Shown: positions 1-8,300, counted from the stretch's first letter. The stretch is DNA of 64,000 nucleotides from DASQEH01 sp038239485 (GCA_038239485.1 JBBSET010000005.1:1-64000); one strand, 5' to 3'. Notes: a model not told the origin generated them from the letters alone. Translations and numbers: made by a program.

Positions 1-379
1 AGACCTCGAGACAAGCCCCGGAGGGACCTCAATTCGGGACCGACACGGCCGGCCCACCTACTCCGCGGAAAGGGAGATCAGCTGTCCGCAGGAAGGGAAG
101 TGACATGTCCGCCTACAGGGATCTTGGACTGTCCGCTGTCAAGTGACCACAGCTGAGCCGTCCGGTGGCCCGTCGCCGCGGCGTACACCTGCACGAAGGA
201 GGGACGCAGCAGCCGGTACAGACCCGCCCCGGCCGCGACTTCAGCCGCGAGCAACGCACTGCACCTGGCCACTATTCGAAGAGGAGCAGACCTACGTTTA
301 CCAACGTTTGCTTCCATTAGCATGTTCTAACGGTAGTTGACATACAGAGTCAAGCCCCTGTCCACAGGCACCCGCACAT
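1..379. other. Left-edge region without a convincing gene
   Basis: I see no gene here that I can support. A very short frame at 105-146 (13 codons, MSAYRDLGLSAVK) has a purine-rich Shine-Dalgarno-like stretch (GGAAGGGAAG) just upstream, and its stop overlaps a GTG that opens a 65-codon frame (143-340) of low-complexity, Arg/Pro-rich composition. This could be chance. A TTGACA hexamer lies at 337-342, but no good -10 box follows at normal spacing. The stretch around 290-345 is less GC-rich than its surroundings, as expected for a promoter region of the gene starting near 410. Confidence 0.4.
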
Positions 380-409
380 GTGGAGATGGTGCTCGGTACC
401 GTCGTCGGC

Positions 410-973
410 ATGCGCTGGCAGGAGCTGTTCGCAGACCTCGAGGCCGAAGCGAGCTCACTGCAGCGCCTCGACGAGGGTCGTGAGATCGCCGACCGGACCC
501 GAGGAGAGCTCGCCCAGGTGGGTCTGCTGAACCGGCTCCGGGCCAGTGTCGGTGGCCGCCTCACCGTCCGGGTTGCCGGCACCGGCGAGCTGACCGGCCG
601 GCTCGAGCGGGTCGGAGCGGACTGGATCCTCATCACGTCGACGGACGAGGTGGTCATCGCGCTGTCCGCGCTGATGGCCGTGGCCGACCTGTCGTCGGCG
701 GCGGTCAGCGACAGTGGTGTCGGCGTGATCGCGAGCAGGCTGCGGCTGACATCGGTCCTGCGGGCTGTGGCCAGGGACCGCAGCGCCGTCAGGATCACGA
801 TGGTGGACGGCTCTGGGCTGGTCGGGACCCTCGACCGAGTGGGGGCCGACTTCGTCGACCTGGCGGTGCACTCACTGGAGGAGGCACCGCGACCTCAGCA
901 TGTCCGGTCGCGGGCGACGGTCGCCCTGGCGTCGATGGCCTTTCTGCGCCGACAGCCCCCGGGATGGGACTGA
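410..973 (+). CDS. Conserved hypothetical protein, likely cytosolic
   Basis: I do not recognise a characterised family. The start chosen (ATG, MRWQELFADLEAEA) gives 187 residues. In-frame GTG at 380 and ATG at 386 would add ten residues or fewer, and the added residues look non-native. The first 45 residues are acidic and probably helical. Two weakly similar halves then follow, each with a short beta-rich stretch (TVRVAGTGELTGRLERVGADW near residue 50 and VRITMVDGSGLVGTLDRVGADF near 135), so the protein may contain an internal duplication of an SH3- or Sm-like barrel. There is no signal peptide or membrane segment. It converges on the HTH gene at 994-1284, 20 bases downstream. Such proteins are common in actinobacteria next to this kind of HTH gene (recollection); the function is unknown. 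Confidence 0.7.
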   Translation: MRWQELFADLEAEASSLQRLDEGREIADRTRGELAQVGLLNRLRASVGGRLTVRVAGTGELTGRLERVGADWILITSTDEVVIALSALMAVADLSSAAVSDSGVGVIASRLRLTSVLRAVARDRSAVRITMVDGSGLVGTLDRVGADFVDLAVHSLEEAPRPQHVRSRATVALASMAFLRRQPPGWD

Positions 974-993
974 CCTCGAAGCGGCGCGGGTGG

Positions 994-1284
994 CTACTCC
1001 GTCAAGGTCTCCTCCTCGGCCCGCGCCGAGTCTGGTGAATGTGTGGCCTCCGTGGCGTCGTCACCGATGTAGGGGTGGTCCTTGATGAACTGCTTCGCCG
1101 TCGAGTAGGCCTCGGTGATGTAGCCCTCGAGCGCCTCGCCCTCCACCCTCCACTGCCCACGACCGCCGATCTTGATCGCGGGTAGGTCACCCCGGCGTAC
1201 GAGGGCATAGACCTGGGCAACCGAGACGTTGAGGATCTCCGCGACGTCGGAGAGCGGGAGGAAGCGTGGCGTGGTCTCGGCCAT
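994..1284 (-). CDS. Excisionase-type helix-turn-helix DNA-binding protein
   Basis: This is a 96-residue protein with an N-terminal winged HTH of the HTH_17/excisionase (AlpA/BldC-like) type. Residues 8-27 (LPLSDVAEILNVSVAQVYAL) form the helix-turn-helix, and GGRGQWRVEGEALEGYI near residues 40-56 is the wing and following helix that normally reads the DNA. The last third is acidic and probably flexible. Chromosomal single-copy members of this family in actinobacteria are usually transcription factors rather than phage excisionases; no integrase or attachment site is visible nearby. It is divergent from the CpaB-like gene (start 1376), so the 91-base gap may hold promoters for both, and the protein could regulate that pair. 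The regulatory target is inference. Confidence 0.85.
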   Translation of the reverse strand: MAETTPRFLPLSDVAEILNVSVAQVYALVRRGDLPAIKIGGRGQWRVEGEALEGYITEAYSTAKQFIKDHPYIGDDATEATHSPDSARAEEETLTE

Positions 1285-1375
1285 GACGTCGAGTCTTCCA
1301 TGGAGGTGTCGTGGAACGAGGCCTGTGCGCGGTTCTGTGGACAGGGGGTGTCAAATTAGTGCCGACCTGTGCACA

Positions 1376-2074
1376 ATGTACGCCGTGTCCCTTTCGCACC
1401 GAGTCGGCCCGCACGTCGCAGACGGCTCGTTTCCTACGGAGCCGCCGGGCGGCTCGCCACCGGCAGCCCGTCAGCGCTCAGCTCGGTGGGCGGACCCGCG
1501 CCTCTGGGTCGGGGTGGTCTTCGTGCTGGTGTCAGTGGTCGTCGGCGCGACGGTCATCGATGCGGCAGACAGCTCTCGGGCGGTCTGGCGCTTGCGCGGT
1601 GACGTCTCGGCAGGCTCGGCGCTGTCCGCATCGGACCTGGTGGCCACCAAGGTGCACTTCGACGACGACACGGTCACCCGATACGTGTCCGCGGACGAGC
1701 CGCTCCCGGCCGGCGCGCGGCTCACCCGGGACCTGGCCGCCGGCGAGCTGCTCCCGGTCTCGGCGACGACGACCGTGACCGCGGCAGCTCCCGCACTGAT
1801 GCCGCTGGGCGTGCCGGGCGCCGGTATCCCGACCGCGCTCGCGCCGGGTGACCATGTCGACGTGTGGGCGGTCGCACCTCGCGACGTCCGCCGGACGCCG
1901 CCGCCGGTGCAGGTTCTGAAAGGCGTCACGGTGACCTCGGTGGGCGCCGCCGGCCCCGGCGGACTCGATGCCGACCGCCAGATCCTGGTGGCTCTTCCCG
2001 ACGACACCGATGTGGGAACGGCGCTGGCGGCACTCAATGGCGCGTCGGTCGTGCTGATCGAGAGCGGGTCCTGA
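1376..2074 (+). CDS. CpaB/RcpC-like SAF-domain protein (Flp pilus assembly)
   Basis: The 232-residue protein starts at ATG 1376. It has about 40 cytoplasmic residues, one membrane-spanning segment (LWVGVVFVLVSVVVGATVI, near residues 43-61), then an extracytoplasmic SAF domain (RGDVSAGSALSASDLVATKV ... LAAGELL) and an RcpC-like domain (PGDHVDVWAV). CpaB/RcpC proteins sit at the envelope in tight-adherence (Tad/Flp) pilus machines. It is followed after 2 bases by a TadZ/CpaE-like gene, which supports the assignment. The pilin, the TadA ATPase and the TadBC platform are not in this window, so the pair is either a detached part of a Tad locus or serves another secretion or surface function. A longer reading frame extends upstream to 1229 but overlaps the divergent HTH gene and looks non-native. 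Confidence 0.75.
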   Translation: MYAVSLSHRVGPHVADGSFPTEPPGGSPPAARQRSARWADPRLWVGVVFVLVSVVVGATVIDAADSSRAVWRLRGDVSAGSALSASDLVATKVHFDDDTVTRYVSADEPLPAGARLTRDLAAGELLPVSATTTVTAAAPALMPLGVPGAGIPTALAPGDHVDVWAVAPRDVRRTPPPVQVLKGVTVTSVGAAGPGGLDADRQILVALPDDTDVGTALAALNGASVVLIESGS

Positions 2075-2076
2075 CC

Positions 2077-3336
2077 ATGTCGACGGGCGTTCTCGTCGCT
2101 GTGGGCGCTGTCGACTTCGAGCCTGCCGTGCTCTCCATCGCGTCACACAGCCGGCTCCACGTCGTTCGTCGTTGCGTCGACCTCGCCGACCTGATGGCCA
2201 CCGCCGGAAGCCGGCAGGCCCAGGCAGCGCTGGTCTCGGCCGAGCTTCGTGGTCTCGACGTCGAGATGGTCGACCGGCTGCGCGGCGAGGGAGTGACGGT
2301 CGTCGGCGTCATCGCCGAGGACTCCAGTGCCGACGAGGCGCTCCTTCGACAGATCGGAATCGAGTACGTTGCATCGGCCGACGACATCGCGTCACTGGTC
2401 GAGACGGTGGCGGAAGCGGTTCGGGTGCCCACGCCGGACGCCCTTGACGCCGTCGCGGCTCCCGGGCGCGTGACCTCCGGCGGCGGCGAGGGTTCCGGTC
2501 GCCAGGGCCGGATCGTCGCCGTCTGGGGTCCGACGGGCTCGCCGGGACGGTCCACCGTCGCGCTCGGGCTCAGCTCGGAGCTGGCCGCGACAGGGGTGCC
2601 GACGCTGCTCGTCGACGCCGACGTGTATGGCGGCACCATCGCCCAGATGTTGGGCATGCTCGACGAGTCGTCAGGTCTGCTCGCGGCCGCGCGTGCAGCG
2701 AACACCGGTTCGCTCACACCCGGCGTGCTCGCCCGGCACGCCCGGGTCGTCTCGCCCGACCTGCGCGTGTTGAGCGGGCTTCCCCGCGCGGACCGATGGA
2801 CCGAGGTGAAAGCCGTTCTTCTCCGTAACATCCTGCAGGTGGCCCGCAGCCTGGCTGCCGTCACCGTCGTCGACTGCGGGTTCAACCTCGAGTTCGACGA
2901 GGAGATCTCGTACGACACCACCGCCCCCCGCCGCAACGGTGCCACCTGGGAGGCGCTCGACCAGGCCGACACGGTGCTCGTCGTAGGTGGCGCGGACCCG
3001 GTCGGCCTCTCCAGGCTGATCCGAGGCGTCAGCGAGCTCAAGACGGTGCTTCCTGCCGTGGTGCCGAGGGTGGTCGTCAATCGGGTGCGGGGAACGCTGG
3101 GCTGGTCCGAGGACGACATCGTCTGGACGCTGAGCCGAGCCACGGGACTGACAGCGTTCCGGTTCCTGCCCGACGACCAGGCGGCCACCGACCGGGCCCT
3201 CGTCCAGGGCCGGACGTTGTCGGAGGTGGCGTCCGACTCCAAGCTGACCAGAGCGCTCGGGTCGCTCGCGGCTCAGGTCACTGGCGTACCGGCGGTGGCT
3301 CGCCCAGCTCGGAGGTTGACAAGCCGCTGGCACTGA
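2077..3336 (+). CDS. TadZ/CpaE-like MinD-family ATPase-fold protein
   Basis: The 419-residue protein starts at ATG 2077, two bases after the CpaB-like stop, so the two are co-transcribed and probably coupled. Residues 1-110 resemble an atypical receiver-like domain as in CpaE/TadZ. A linker (about 120-145) leads to a MinD/ParA-type P-loop domain. The P-loop is degenerate: GPTGSPGRST replaces the usual KGGxGKT/S, so both the signature lysine and the Walker lysine are missing. The Walker A' stretch LLVDADVYGG is present. TadZ/CpaE proteins localise Tad pilus machinery at the membrane or pole. Lack of the lysine suggests weak or no ATP hydrolysis, although such variants are frequent among actinobacterial relatives (recollection). 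Confidence 0.75.
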   Translation: MSTGVLVAVGAVDFEPAVLSIASHSRLHVVRRCVDLADLMATAGSRQAQAALVSAELRGLDVEMVDRLRGEGVTVVGVIAEDSSADEALLRQIGIEYVASADDIASLVETVAEAVRVPTPDALDAVAAPGRVTSGGGEGSGRQGRIVAVWGPTGSPGRSTVALGLSSELAATGVPTLLVDADVYGGTIAQMLGMLDESSGLLAAARAANTGSLTPGVLARHARVVSPDLRVLSGLPRADRWTEVKAVLLRNILQVARSLAAVTVVDCGFNLEFDEEISYDTTAPRRNGATWEALDQADTVLVVGGADPVGLSRLIRGVSELKTVLPAVVPRVVVNRVRGTLGWSEDDIVWTLSRATGLTAFRFLPDDQAATDRALVQGRTLSEVASDSKLTRALGSLAAQVTGVPAVARPARRLTSRWH

Positions 3337-3344
3337 GCTTGCGC

Positions 3345-4682
3345 TCAGGACGAGAAGAGCAGCCAGAGACCGAGCAGGGTGTAGCACACCATCAGCACGA
3401 GCATCGGCAGCTGACCGATGAGCGCCCTCGTCCTTGGCAGCAGCCGAACCGACCGGTCATGGGCTGCGACGACACCGAGCACGTGACCCGTCACGACCGC
3501 CACCACCTTCGTGACGGCGATGGCGGTGGGGTGGTTGTAGATCGTGTACTTGTCGATGCCGTCGGCCCACTCGGTCAGCGGCCAGCCTCGCGACAACGGA
3601 TCCCCGACCTCTTGGACGAAGGCGATGCCTTCGGCGATGAAGAAGGAAAGGTAGTGGGCGACGATGTAGCCGACGACGATCGGCACGACCGAGTGCGCGA
3701 GCTGGTTCGGCAGCCCGCGGCTCCCGATCGTGCCGAGCCCCCCGGTAGCGAGCGAAGCCAATGTGAATGTGACATACACGACGAGGCAGAACAGCGCCAG
3801 CGCGGCCGTGTTGAGGATGACGCTGTGCGTGGAGTACTGCTGCGCCCAGCCGAGCCAGCGAGGCGACTCCTTGAAGCTGTCGAAGGCGGTCGAGCCGAAC
3901 AGGACAGAGACCACCCCGACCAGGCCGTACTTCGGCGGCAGCCCGTCGAGGTTCTCCAGCGGGTTGCGGACGACGAGCGTGCCGTCCGTACGCCGGCCGA
4001 ACAGTGACAGGCGGGCGACCAGCGACGAGTACACCTCGAACGGGTCGCCGTTCTCGAACCAGACGTCCCCGTAGACCGTTGCGCCCACCATGGTGAACGC
4101 GCCGACCAGCAGGAACCACAGCCGGATCGAGGGCAGGCTCTCGGAGACGTTCGGGTTGACCAGCTCGAGCCAGGTGAACGCGAACAGGAAGAAGGCGCCA
4201 GGCCACAACCCGAGCTTCGCCGGGTACGTCCTGATTCCCTGGCCGGGGTCGATCCCGGCTGCGGCGCAGATCCCGCGGTGCAGCCAGCGCAACGGGCTGC
4301 ACAGCCGGTACACCGGGCCCAACACGATGGCGGCCGGCACCAGGCCCACCCACAGCACCACGTAGACCGCTCGGAAGGACGGGTTGACCAGGGTGTTCTG
4401 ACCGAAGACGGCGGCCATCGCGATCCACCCTGCGAAGACAAGCCCGAGCCCAACGACCGCCCCGCGCGTGATCCTGGCATCGACGATGCGAGCCAACCAC
4501 GGCCATAGCGGCCGCCCCGACGCATCGCCGCGGAAGCGTGATGTCCGCCAGGCGAGTGCGAGCACTCCGAACGAGACGAGCAGCGCCGTGGCGGCCGCGA
4601 TATAGGCGTAGTGCGCCGGGATCGGAAGGTCCTGAACGCCGCCGACACCGTGTGCCAGCACGACATCGGAGGAGCCGGACAC
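3345..4682 (-). CDS. Polytopic membrane protein of unknown function
   Basis: The 445-residue protein has about ten to eleven hydrophobic segments spread over its whole length, for example AYIAAATALLVSFGVLALAW near the N-terminus and LIGQLPMLVLMVCYTLLGLW at the C-terminus. Several polar residues sit inside the membrane segments, including histidines (YNHPTAIAVTK, TGHVLGVVAAHDR). I know no experimentally defined function. Similar actinobacterial proteins are sometimes labelled fenitrothion-hydrolase-like from distant similarity to the membrane protein FedB, a label I would not rely on. It follows the cupredoxin-like lipoprotein gene (4692-5105) by nine bases on the same strand, so the two are almost certainly one operon. 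A role in moving a metal or another small ligand delivered by the lipoprotein is a reasonable guess. Its 3' end faces the TadZ-like gene, 8 bases away. Confidence 0.75.
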   Translation of the reverse strand: MSGSSDVVLAHGVGGVQDLPIPAHYAYIAAATALLVSFGVLALAWRTSRFRGDASGRPLWPWLARIVDARITRGAVVGLGLVFAGWIAMAAVFGQNTLVNPSFRAVYVVLWVGLVPAAIVLGPVYRLCSPLRWLHRGICAAAGIDPGQGIRTYPAKLGLWPGAFFLFAFTWLELVNPNVSESLPSIRLWFLLVGAFTMVGATVYGDVWFENGDPFEVYSSLVARLSLFGRRTDGTLVVRNPLENLDGLPPKYGLVGVVSVLFGSTAFDSFKESPRWLGWAQQYSTHSVILNTAALALFCLVVYVTFTLASLATGGLGTIGSRGLPNQLAHSVVPIVVGYIVAHYLSFFIAEGIAFVQEVGDPLSRGWPLTEWADGIDKYTIYNHPTAIAVTKVVAVVTGHVLGVVAAHDRSVRLLPRTRALIGQLPMLVLMVCYTLLGLWLLFSS

Positions 4683-4691
4683 TGCTGAGGG

Positions 4692-5105
4692 TCAGCCGAC
4701 CTGGAGGGTGACCAGCGTGACGTTGAGCCCGTGCGACTCGATGATGAACCGGCCCGGCGTGTCGATGGAGAACTCCGGCAGCTTCTCGGAGTCAGCGCCC
4801 GCCTCGACCTCGAACTCGTGCTCCGGGATCGAGTGCACGTGGATCTCGTCCGCGGCGTCCGTGGTGACGACGAGCTGGACGTCCTGGCCCTTGTCGACGT
4901 CGATGACGTGCCCGTCGTCGGGTGTGATGGAGCCGTCCTTCTCGACGATGCTGATCGTTGCCGGCTGCTCCGAGCCGCTGCCCGTACCGCCCGCGCTGTC
5001 GGCAGCACCGCTGGTCGGGTTGGTGCTCCCGCATCCGGTGAGGCAGAGCCCGAGCAGGGCAGCCGCCGCTGACGTCGCGGTCGCCAGTCGAGTCAGGCCG
5101 GGCAC
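4692..5105 (-). CDS. Cupredoxin-like lipoprotein
   Basis: The chosen GTG start at 5105 is preceded by GGAGAGG at good spacing and gives 137 residues. The N-terminus is a lipoprotein signal (LTRLATATSAAAALLGLCL, then LTGC with the cysteine near residue 24), followed by a Ser/Gly-rich linker. The mature domain (about 50-137) looks like a cupredoxin beta-sandwich of the EfeO/Cupredoxin_1 kind: DVQLVVTTDAADEIHVHSI, then FSIDTPGRFIIESHGLNVTL near the end. It contains five histidines but no cysteine after the lipobox, so a type-1 copper centre is not possible; the His-rich edge might still bind metal. It lies directly upstream of a polytopic membrane protein in the same operon. A frame extending to 5183 adds residues upstream of the signal and is unlikely. 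Confidence 0.8.
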   Translation of the reverse strand: MPGLTRLATATSAAAALLGLCLTGCGSTNPTSGAADSAGGTGSGSEQPATISIVEKDGSITPDDGHVIDVDKGQDVQLVVTTDAADEIHVHSIPEHEFEVEAGADSEKLPEFSIDTPGRFIIESHGLNVTLVTLQVG

Positions 5106-5215
5106 AACGTCCTCTCCATCGGTTGAGGCTCGGTTCGTGCATGCCACCCTTCCCACGATCGTGGCACCATGATGGTTCCACACGGCCCGAGCCGGTTGCT
5201 GAGAAAGGGACGTCG

Positions 5216-6769
5216 ATGTCAGAGCGGTTGCGGCCGTTGGACATGCAGTTTCTCTCGACGGAGACCGCGACCACGCCGATGCACGTCGCGACGCTCGACC
5301 TGTTCGAGACGCCCCCGGGTGGCCTGGACTTCGACCGCCTGGTGGCCACCATCTGCGACCGGATCGCGTTCGTCCCGCGGTACCGCCAACGTGTCAGGAC
5401 GCTGCCAGGTGGCCTGCTGAGCCCGGTCTGGGTCGACGACGACTCCTTCGACCTCAGCTACCACGTCCGAAGGTCCGCGCTGCCGCGTCCCGGGACCATG
5501 GCTCAGCTCCGTGACCTCGTCGCGCGCATCATGAGCCGCCGCCTCGACCACCAACGTCCGCTCTGGGAGACCTACCTGATCGAGGGCGTCGACCGCGGCC
5601 GGTACGCGATCTTGACCAAGTCCCACCAGTCGCTGGTCGACGGGACGACGGTGGACCTCGGCCAGCTCATTGTCGACGACACCCCGGACCCGGCGCCCAC
5701 CCCTGCTGTGACGTGGAGCCCGGACCGGCGCCGTAGCGGCACTGAGCTGCTCGGCGAGGCGCTGCTCGCGGCCGTCCGTGACCCCGCCACGGCTGCCAGT
5801 CTGGTCACCGGTCAGGTCAGGGCAGCGCGCCGGCTGGCCGAGCAGGTCACCTCGTCGGCGGCAGCGATGCTGGGCTGGGACGGCTCTCCGCCAGGTCCGC
5901 TCGGCACCGAGCTGAGTGAGCAGCGCCGTTTCGAGACGCTGGACACCAGGCTGGCGGACTATCTGTCGGTGCGGCACGAGCACGGTGGCAGCGTCAACGA
6001 CGTCATCCTGGCCACCCTTGCCGGCGCCCTTCGAGCCTGGCTGCTGATGCGGGCCGAGCCGGTCTCCCGGAGCACGACAATCAAGACCCTGGTGCCGGTC
6101 AGCGTCACCGACGACGAGTTCGCCGAGCCGACCTCGCTCGGCAGCCAGGTGACGCCGCACCTGATCGACCTGCCGGTGGGCGAGCCGAACCCGGTGATGC
6201 GGCTGCACCAGGTGTCGTATGCCTTCAGGTCGCATGTCGAGACGGGCCGGGCTGTGTCCGCGAGCAAGCTGGCAGAGATCTCCGGCTTCGCGCCGACCAC
6301 CTTCCACGCCCTCGGTGCCAGGGTTGCCGGCGCGCACTCGCCCCGATCGTACGAGCTGGTGATCACCAACGTGCCCGGCCCCCAGTTCCCGCTCTTCGCC
6401 GCCGGCGCAAGACTGCTTGCGAGCTATCCGCTGCTGCCGCTGGCGCCGGGACACGCGTTGGCGATCGGTGTGACCTCCTACGACGGCCAGGTCTTCTACG
6501 GCCTGGACGCCGACCGCGACGCCATGCCTGACCTCGACGTCCTCGGACAGTGCATCGCGGAGGCGCTCGACGAGCTGGTCGAGGCGTCAGCTCCCGGGCG
6601 GGTCCGAACGTCGCGCGGTGGAGCGTCGCGCCCCGGTGCCTCGCGCAGCCAGTCGTCGCGCGCCCTGACTCGCAAGCCGAAGAAGCGTCCTCGGGCGAAG
6701 AAGGCAGCTGAGTCGGCCGACCCGGACGTCTCGACCACCGATCCGCGACCGGACCTGGAGCCGGGATGA
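5216..6769 (+). CDS. WS/DGAT-family (wax ester synthase/DGAT-like) acyltransferase
   Basis: Starts at ATG 5216 after GAGAAAGGGA; 517 residues. The opening (LRPLDMQFLSTETATTPMHV) and the blocks RPLWETYLIEG (114-124) and VNDVILATLAGALR are hallmarks of wax-ester-synthase/acyl-CoA:diacylglycerol acyltransferase proteins, which use acyl-CoA to esterify alcohols or diacylglycerol at lipid surfaces. The active-site motif reads HQSLVDG (137-143) instead of HHxxxDG, so the second histidine, the one usually taken as catalytic base, is Gln. Related actinobacterial sequences with HQ exist to my recollection, so they may have a different or reduced activity. From about residue 455 the protein ends in a Ser/Arg/Lys-rich tail (RKPKKRPRAKKAAE) not typical of the family. 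Its stop overlaps the next start (ATGA), indicating translational coupling. Confidence 0.85.
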   Translation: MSERLRPLDMQFLSTETATTPMHVATLDLFETPPGGLDFDRLVATICDRIAFVPRYRQRVRTLPGGLLSPVWVDDDSFDLSYHVRRSALPRPGTMAQLRDLVARIMSRRLDHQRPLWETYLIEGVDRGRYAILTKSHQSLVDGTTVDLGQLIVDDTPDPAPTPAVTWSPDRRRSGTELLGEALLAAVRDPATAASLVTGQVRAARRLAEQVTSSAAAMLGWDGSPPGPLGTELSEQRRFETLDTRLADYLSVRHEHGGSVNDVILATLAGALRAWLLMRAEPVSRSTTIKTLVPVSVTDDEFAEPTSLGSQVTPHLIDLPVGEPNPVMRLHQVSYAFRSHVETGRAVSASKLAEISGFAPTTFHALGARVAGAHSPRSYELVITNVPGPQFPLFAAGARLLASYPLLPLAPGHALAIGVTSYDGQVFYGLDADRDAMPDLDVLGQCIAEALDELVEASAPGRVRTSRGGASRPGASRSQSSRALTRKPKKRPRAKKAAESADPDVSTTDPRPDLEPG

Positions 6770-7176
6770 GGATCTACGTCCCTGGCGCCGCCAGCGACCT
6801 GCGGGACCTGGCGGCGACCGGGGCACTCTCGGCTGGGCGGGACGGGTACGCCGCAACAGACGGGGTGGGCGCCGAGCTGGCGGGCTGCTCCGACGAGGAG
6901 GTCGAGTTCGCGCTCTCGACCGCCGCCGCCGAGGCCTCCGCCCAGCAGCAGCTCGCCGCTGGCGGGACCACCGGCCGGCGCGTCGTCGTGGTGGCGGACG
7001 TGGGAGCCGTGTCGGTGACCGACGACGCGGCCGGCCAGGTCCAGCTCGACACGGCGGTCGGAATCGAGCGCGTCGAGGCGATCCTGTCCGACACCGCCGA
7101 CGTCGTGCTGGCCCGCTCGGGGGATCAGGTGCTGGCCTGGTACGCCGTACAGGAACTGGCAGACTTGCTAGCGTGA
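6766..7176 (+). CDS. DUF6912-type small conserved protein
   Basis: A 136-residue protein whose ATG overlaps the stop of the WS/DGAT-like gene by four bases. It begins MRIYVPGAASDLRDLAATG, which I recall from the actinobacterial DUF6912 family. It has alternating hydrophobic strands (RRVVVVADVGAVSV, residues 71-84) and an acidic helix between them, with no signal peptide or membrane segment. The C-terminus (LAWYAVQELADLLA) is conserved-looking. Function unknown; the coupling to an acyltransferase gene and the nearness to ku do not clarify it. Confidence 0.75.
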   Translation: MRIYVPGAASDLRDLAATGALSAGRDGYAATDGVGAELAGCSDEEVEFALSTAAAEASAQQQLAAGGTTGRRVVVVADVGAVSVTDDAAGQVQLDTAVGIERVEAILSDTADVVLARSGDQVLAWYAVQELADLLA

Positions 7177-7212
7177 CGCGAGGCGCTAGCCTGCGCAAAG
7201 ACTGGAGGTGTC

Positions 7213-8238
7213 ATGCAGGCCATCTGGAAGGGCACGATCTCATTCGGGCTGGTGACAATCCCGGTCAAGGTCTACTCGGCCACCGAGGAGCGCGACATCT
7301 CCTTCCGCCAGGTCCACGAGGCCGACGGCGGACGGATCCGGTACAAGCGGGTCTGCGAGCTCGACGGCGAGGAGGTGCCCTACTCCGACATCGGCAAGGG
7401 CTACGAGATGCCCGACGGACGCATGGTGATCCTGACCAGCGAGGACTTCGCCAGCCTCCCGCTCCCGACTGCCCGCGCGATCGACGTCCTCGAGTTCGTC
7501 CCGGCCGAGCAGGTGGACCCGCTCTACTTCGCCAAGGCCTACTACCTCGCCGCCGACGGCGTCGGCGCCAAACCGTACGTCCTCCTCCGCGACGCGCTCA
7601 CCAACAGCGGTCAGTGCGCGCTCGTCAAGGTGGCGATCCGGACCCGGGAGACACTTGCCCTGCTACGCGAGCGCGACGGGGCACTCGTGCTCCAGACCAT
7701 GCTGTGGCCCGAAGAGGTACGTGCCAGCGACTTCGCCGTGCCCGACGACAATGTCCAGATCCGCAGCCAGGAGGTCGCGATGGCCGAGTCCTACATCGCG
7801 ACGCTGCAGAGCGAGTTCGACCCGGAGCGCTACCACAGCGACTACCGCGAGGCGCTGGAGCAGCTGGTCGAGTCGAAGGCGTCCGGAATCCCCATGCCCG
7901 AAGCAGACGACGACGAGGAGCCACAGGCCGACGTCCTCGACCTGGTTGCCGCACTACGTGCCAGTGTGGACGCGGCGAAGAAGCGGCGCCAAAAAGGCTC
8001 CTCAGGCAGCGATGACGCCGCCGAATCGGCCGAGTCGACGACGAGATCCAGCGCCCGCAAGACCAGCTCGAGCACACCTAAGTCCGCTTCCAAGAAGGCC
8101 GACTCGGACTCGGGTACGACGACCAAGAAGGCAGCGAAGTCGACCTCCAGGTCGGCTGCTGCGAAGAAGTCGTCGTCGTCGACGGCGGCGTCGGAGAAGG
8201 CCGCCGCCAAGAAACGTCCGGCGAAGAAGTCCGCCTGA
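7213..8238 (+). CDS. ku: Non-homologous end-joining protein Ku
   Basis: Bacterial Ku forms a homodimeric ring that threads onto DNA double-strand ends and recruits ligase LigD. The 341-residue product starts MQAIWKGTISFGLVTIPVKV, the classic Ku opening, after the Shine-Dalgarno GGAGGTG (7204-7210). The core beta-barrel domain runs to about residue 255. Residues 265-341 form a long low-complexity tail of Ser, Ala and Lys with repeated AKK/SKK steps and end PAKKSA, resembling histone H1 tails. Extended basic tails in actinobacterial Ku (for example M. smegmatis) add DNA binding and mobility. No LigD gene lies in the window, so the partner must be encoded elsewhere. A TAGCCT box at 7187-7192 may be the -10 of its own promoter. 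Confidence 0.97.
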   Translation: MQAIWKGTISFGLVTIPVKVYSATEERDISFRQVHEADGGRIRYKRVCELDGEEVPYSDIGKGYEMPDGRMVILTSEDFASLPLPTARAIDVLEFVPAEQVDPLYFAKAYYLAADGVGAKPYVLLRDALTNSGQCALVKVAIRTRETLALLRERDGALVLQTMLWPEEVRASDFAVPDDNVQIRSQEVAMAESYIATLQSEFDPERYHSDYREALEQLVESKASGIPMPEADDDEEPQADVLDLVAALRASVDAAKKRRQKGSSGSDDAAESAESTTRSSARKTSSSTPKSASKKADSDSGTTTKKAAKSTSRSAAAKKSSSSTAASEKAAAKKRPAKKSA

Positions 8239-8300
8239 CACGAATGCGGGCAGTCCGTGACGCCGCAGACGGCGCTGCGGCGAGGTGGCAGGATTCAGCC

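Noticed and set aside
994..1284. Excisionase-like HTH taken as evidence of a prophage or integrative element
   Set aside because: No integrase, attachment repeat or phage genes are nearby; chromosomal genes of this type are common in actinobacteria.
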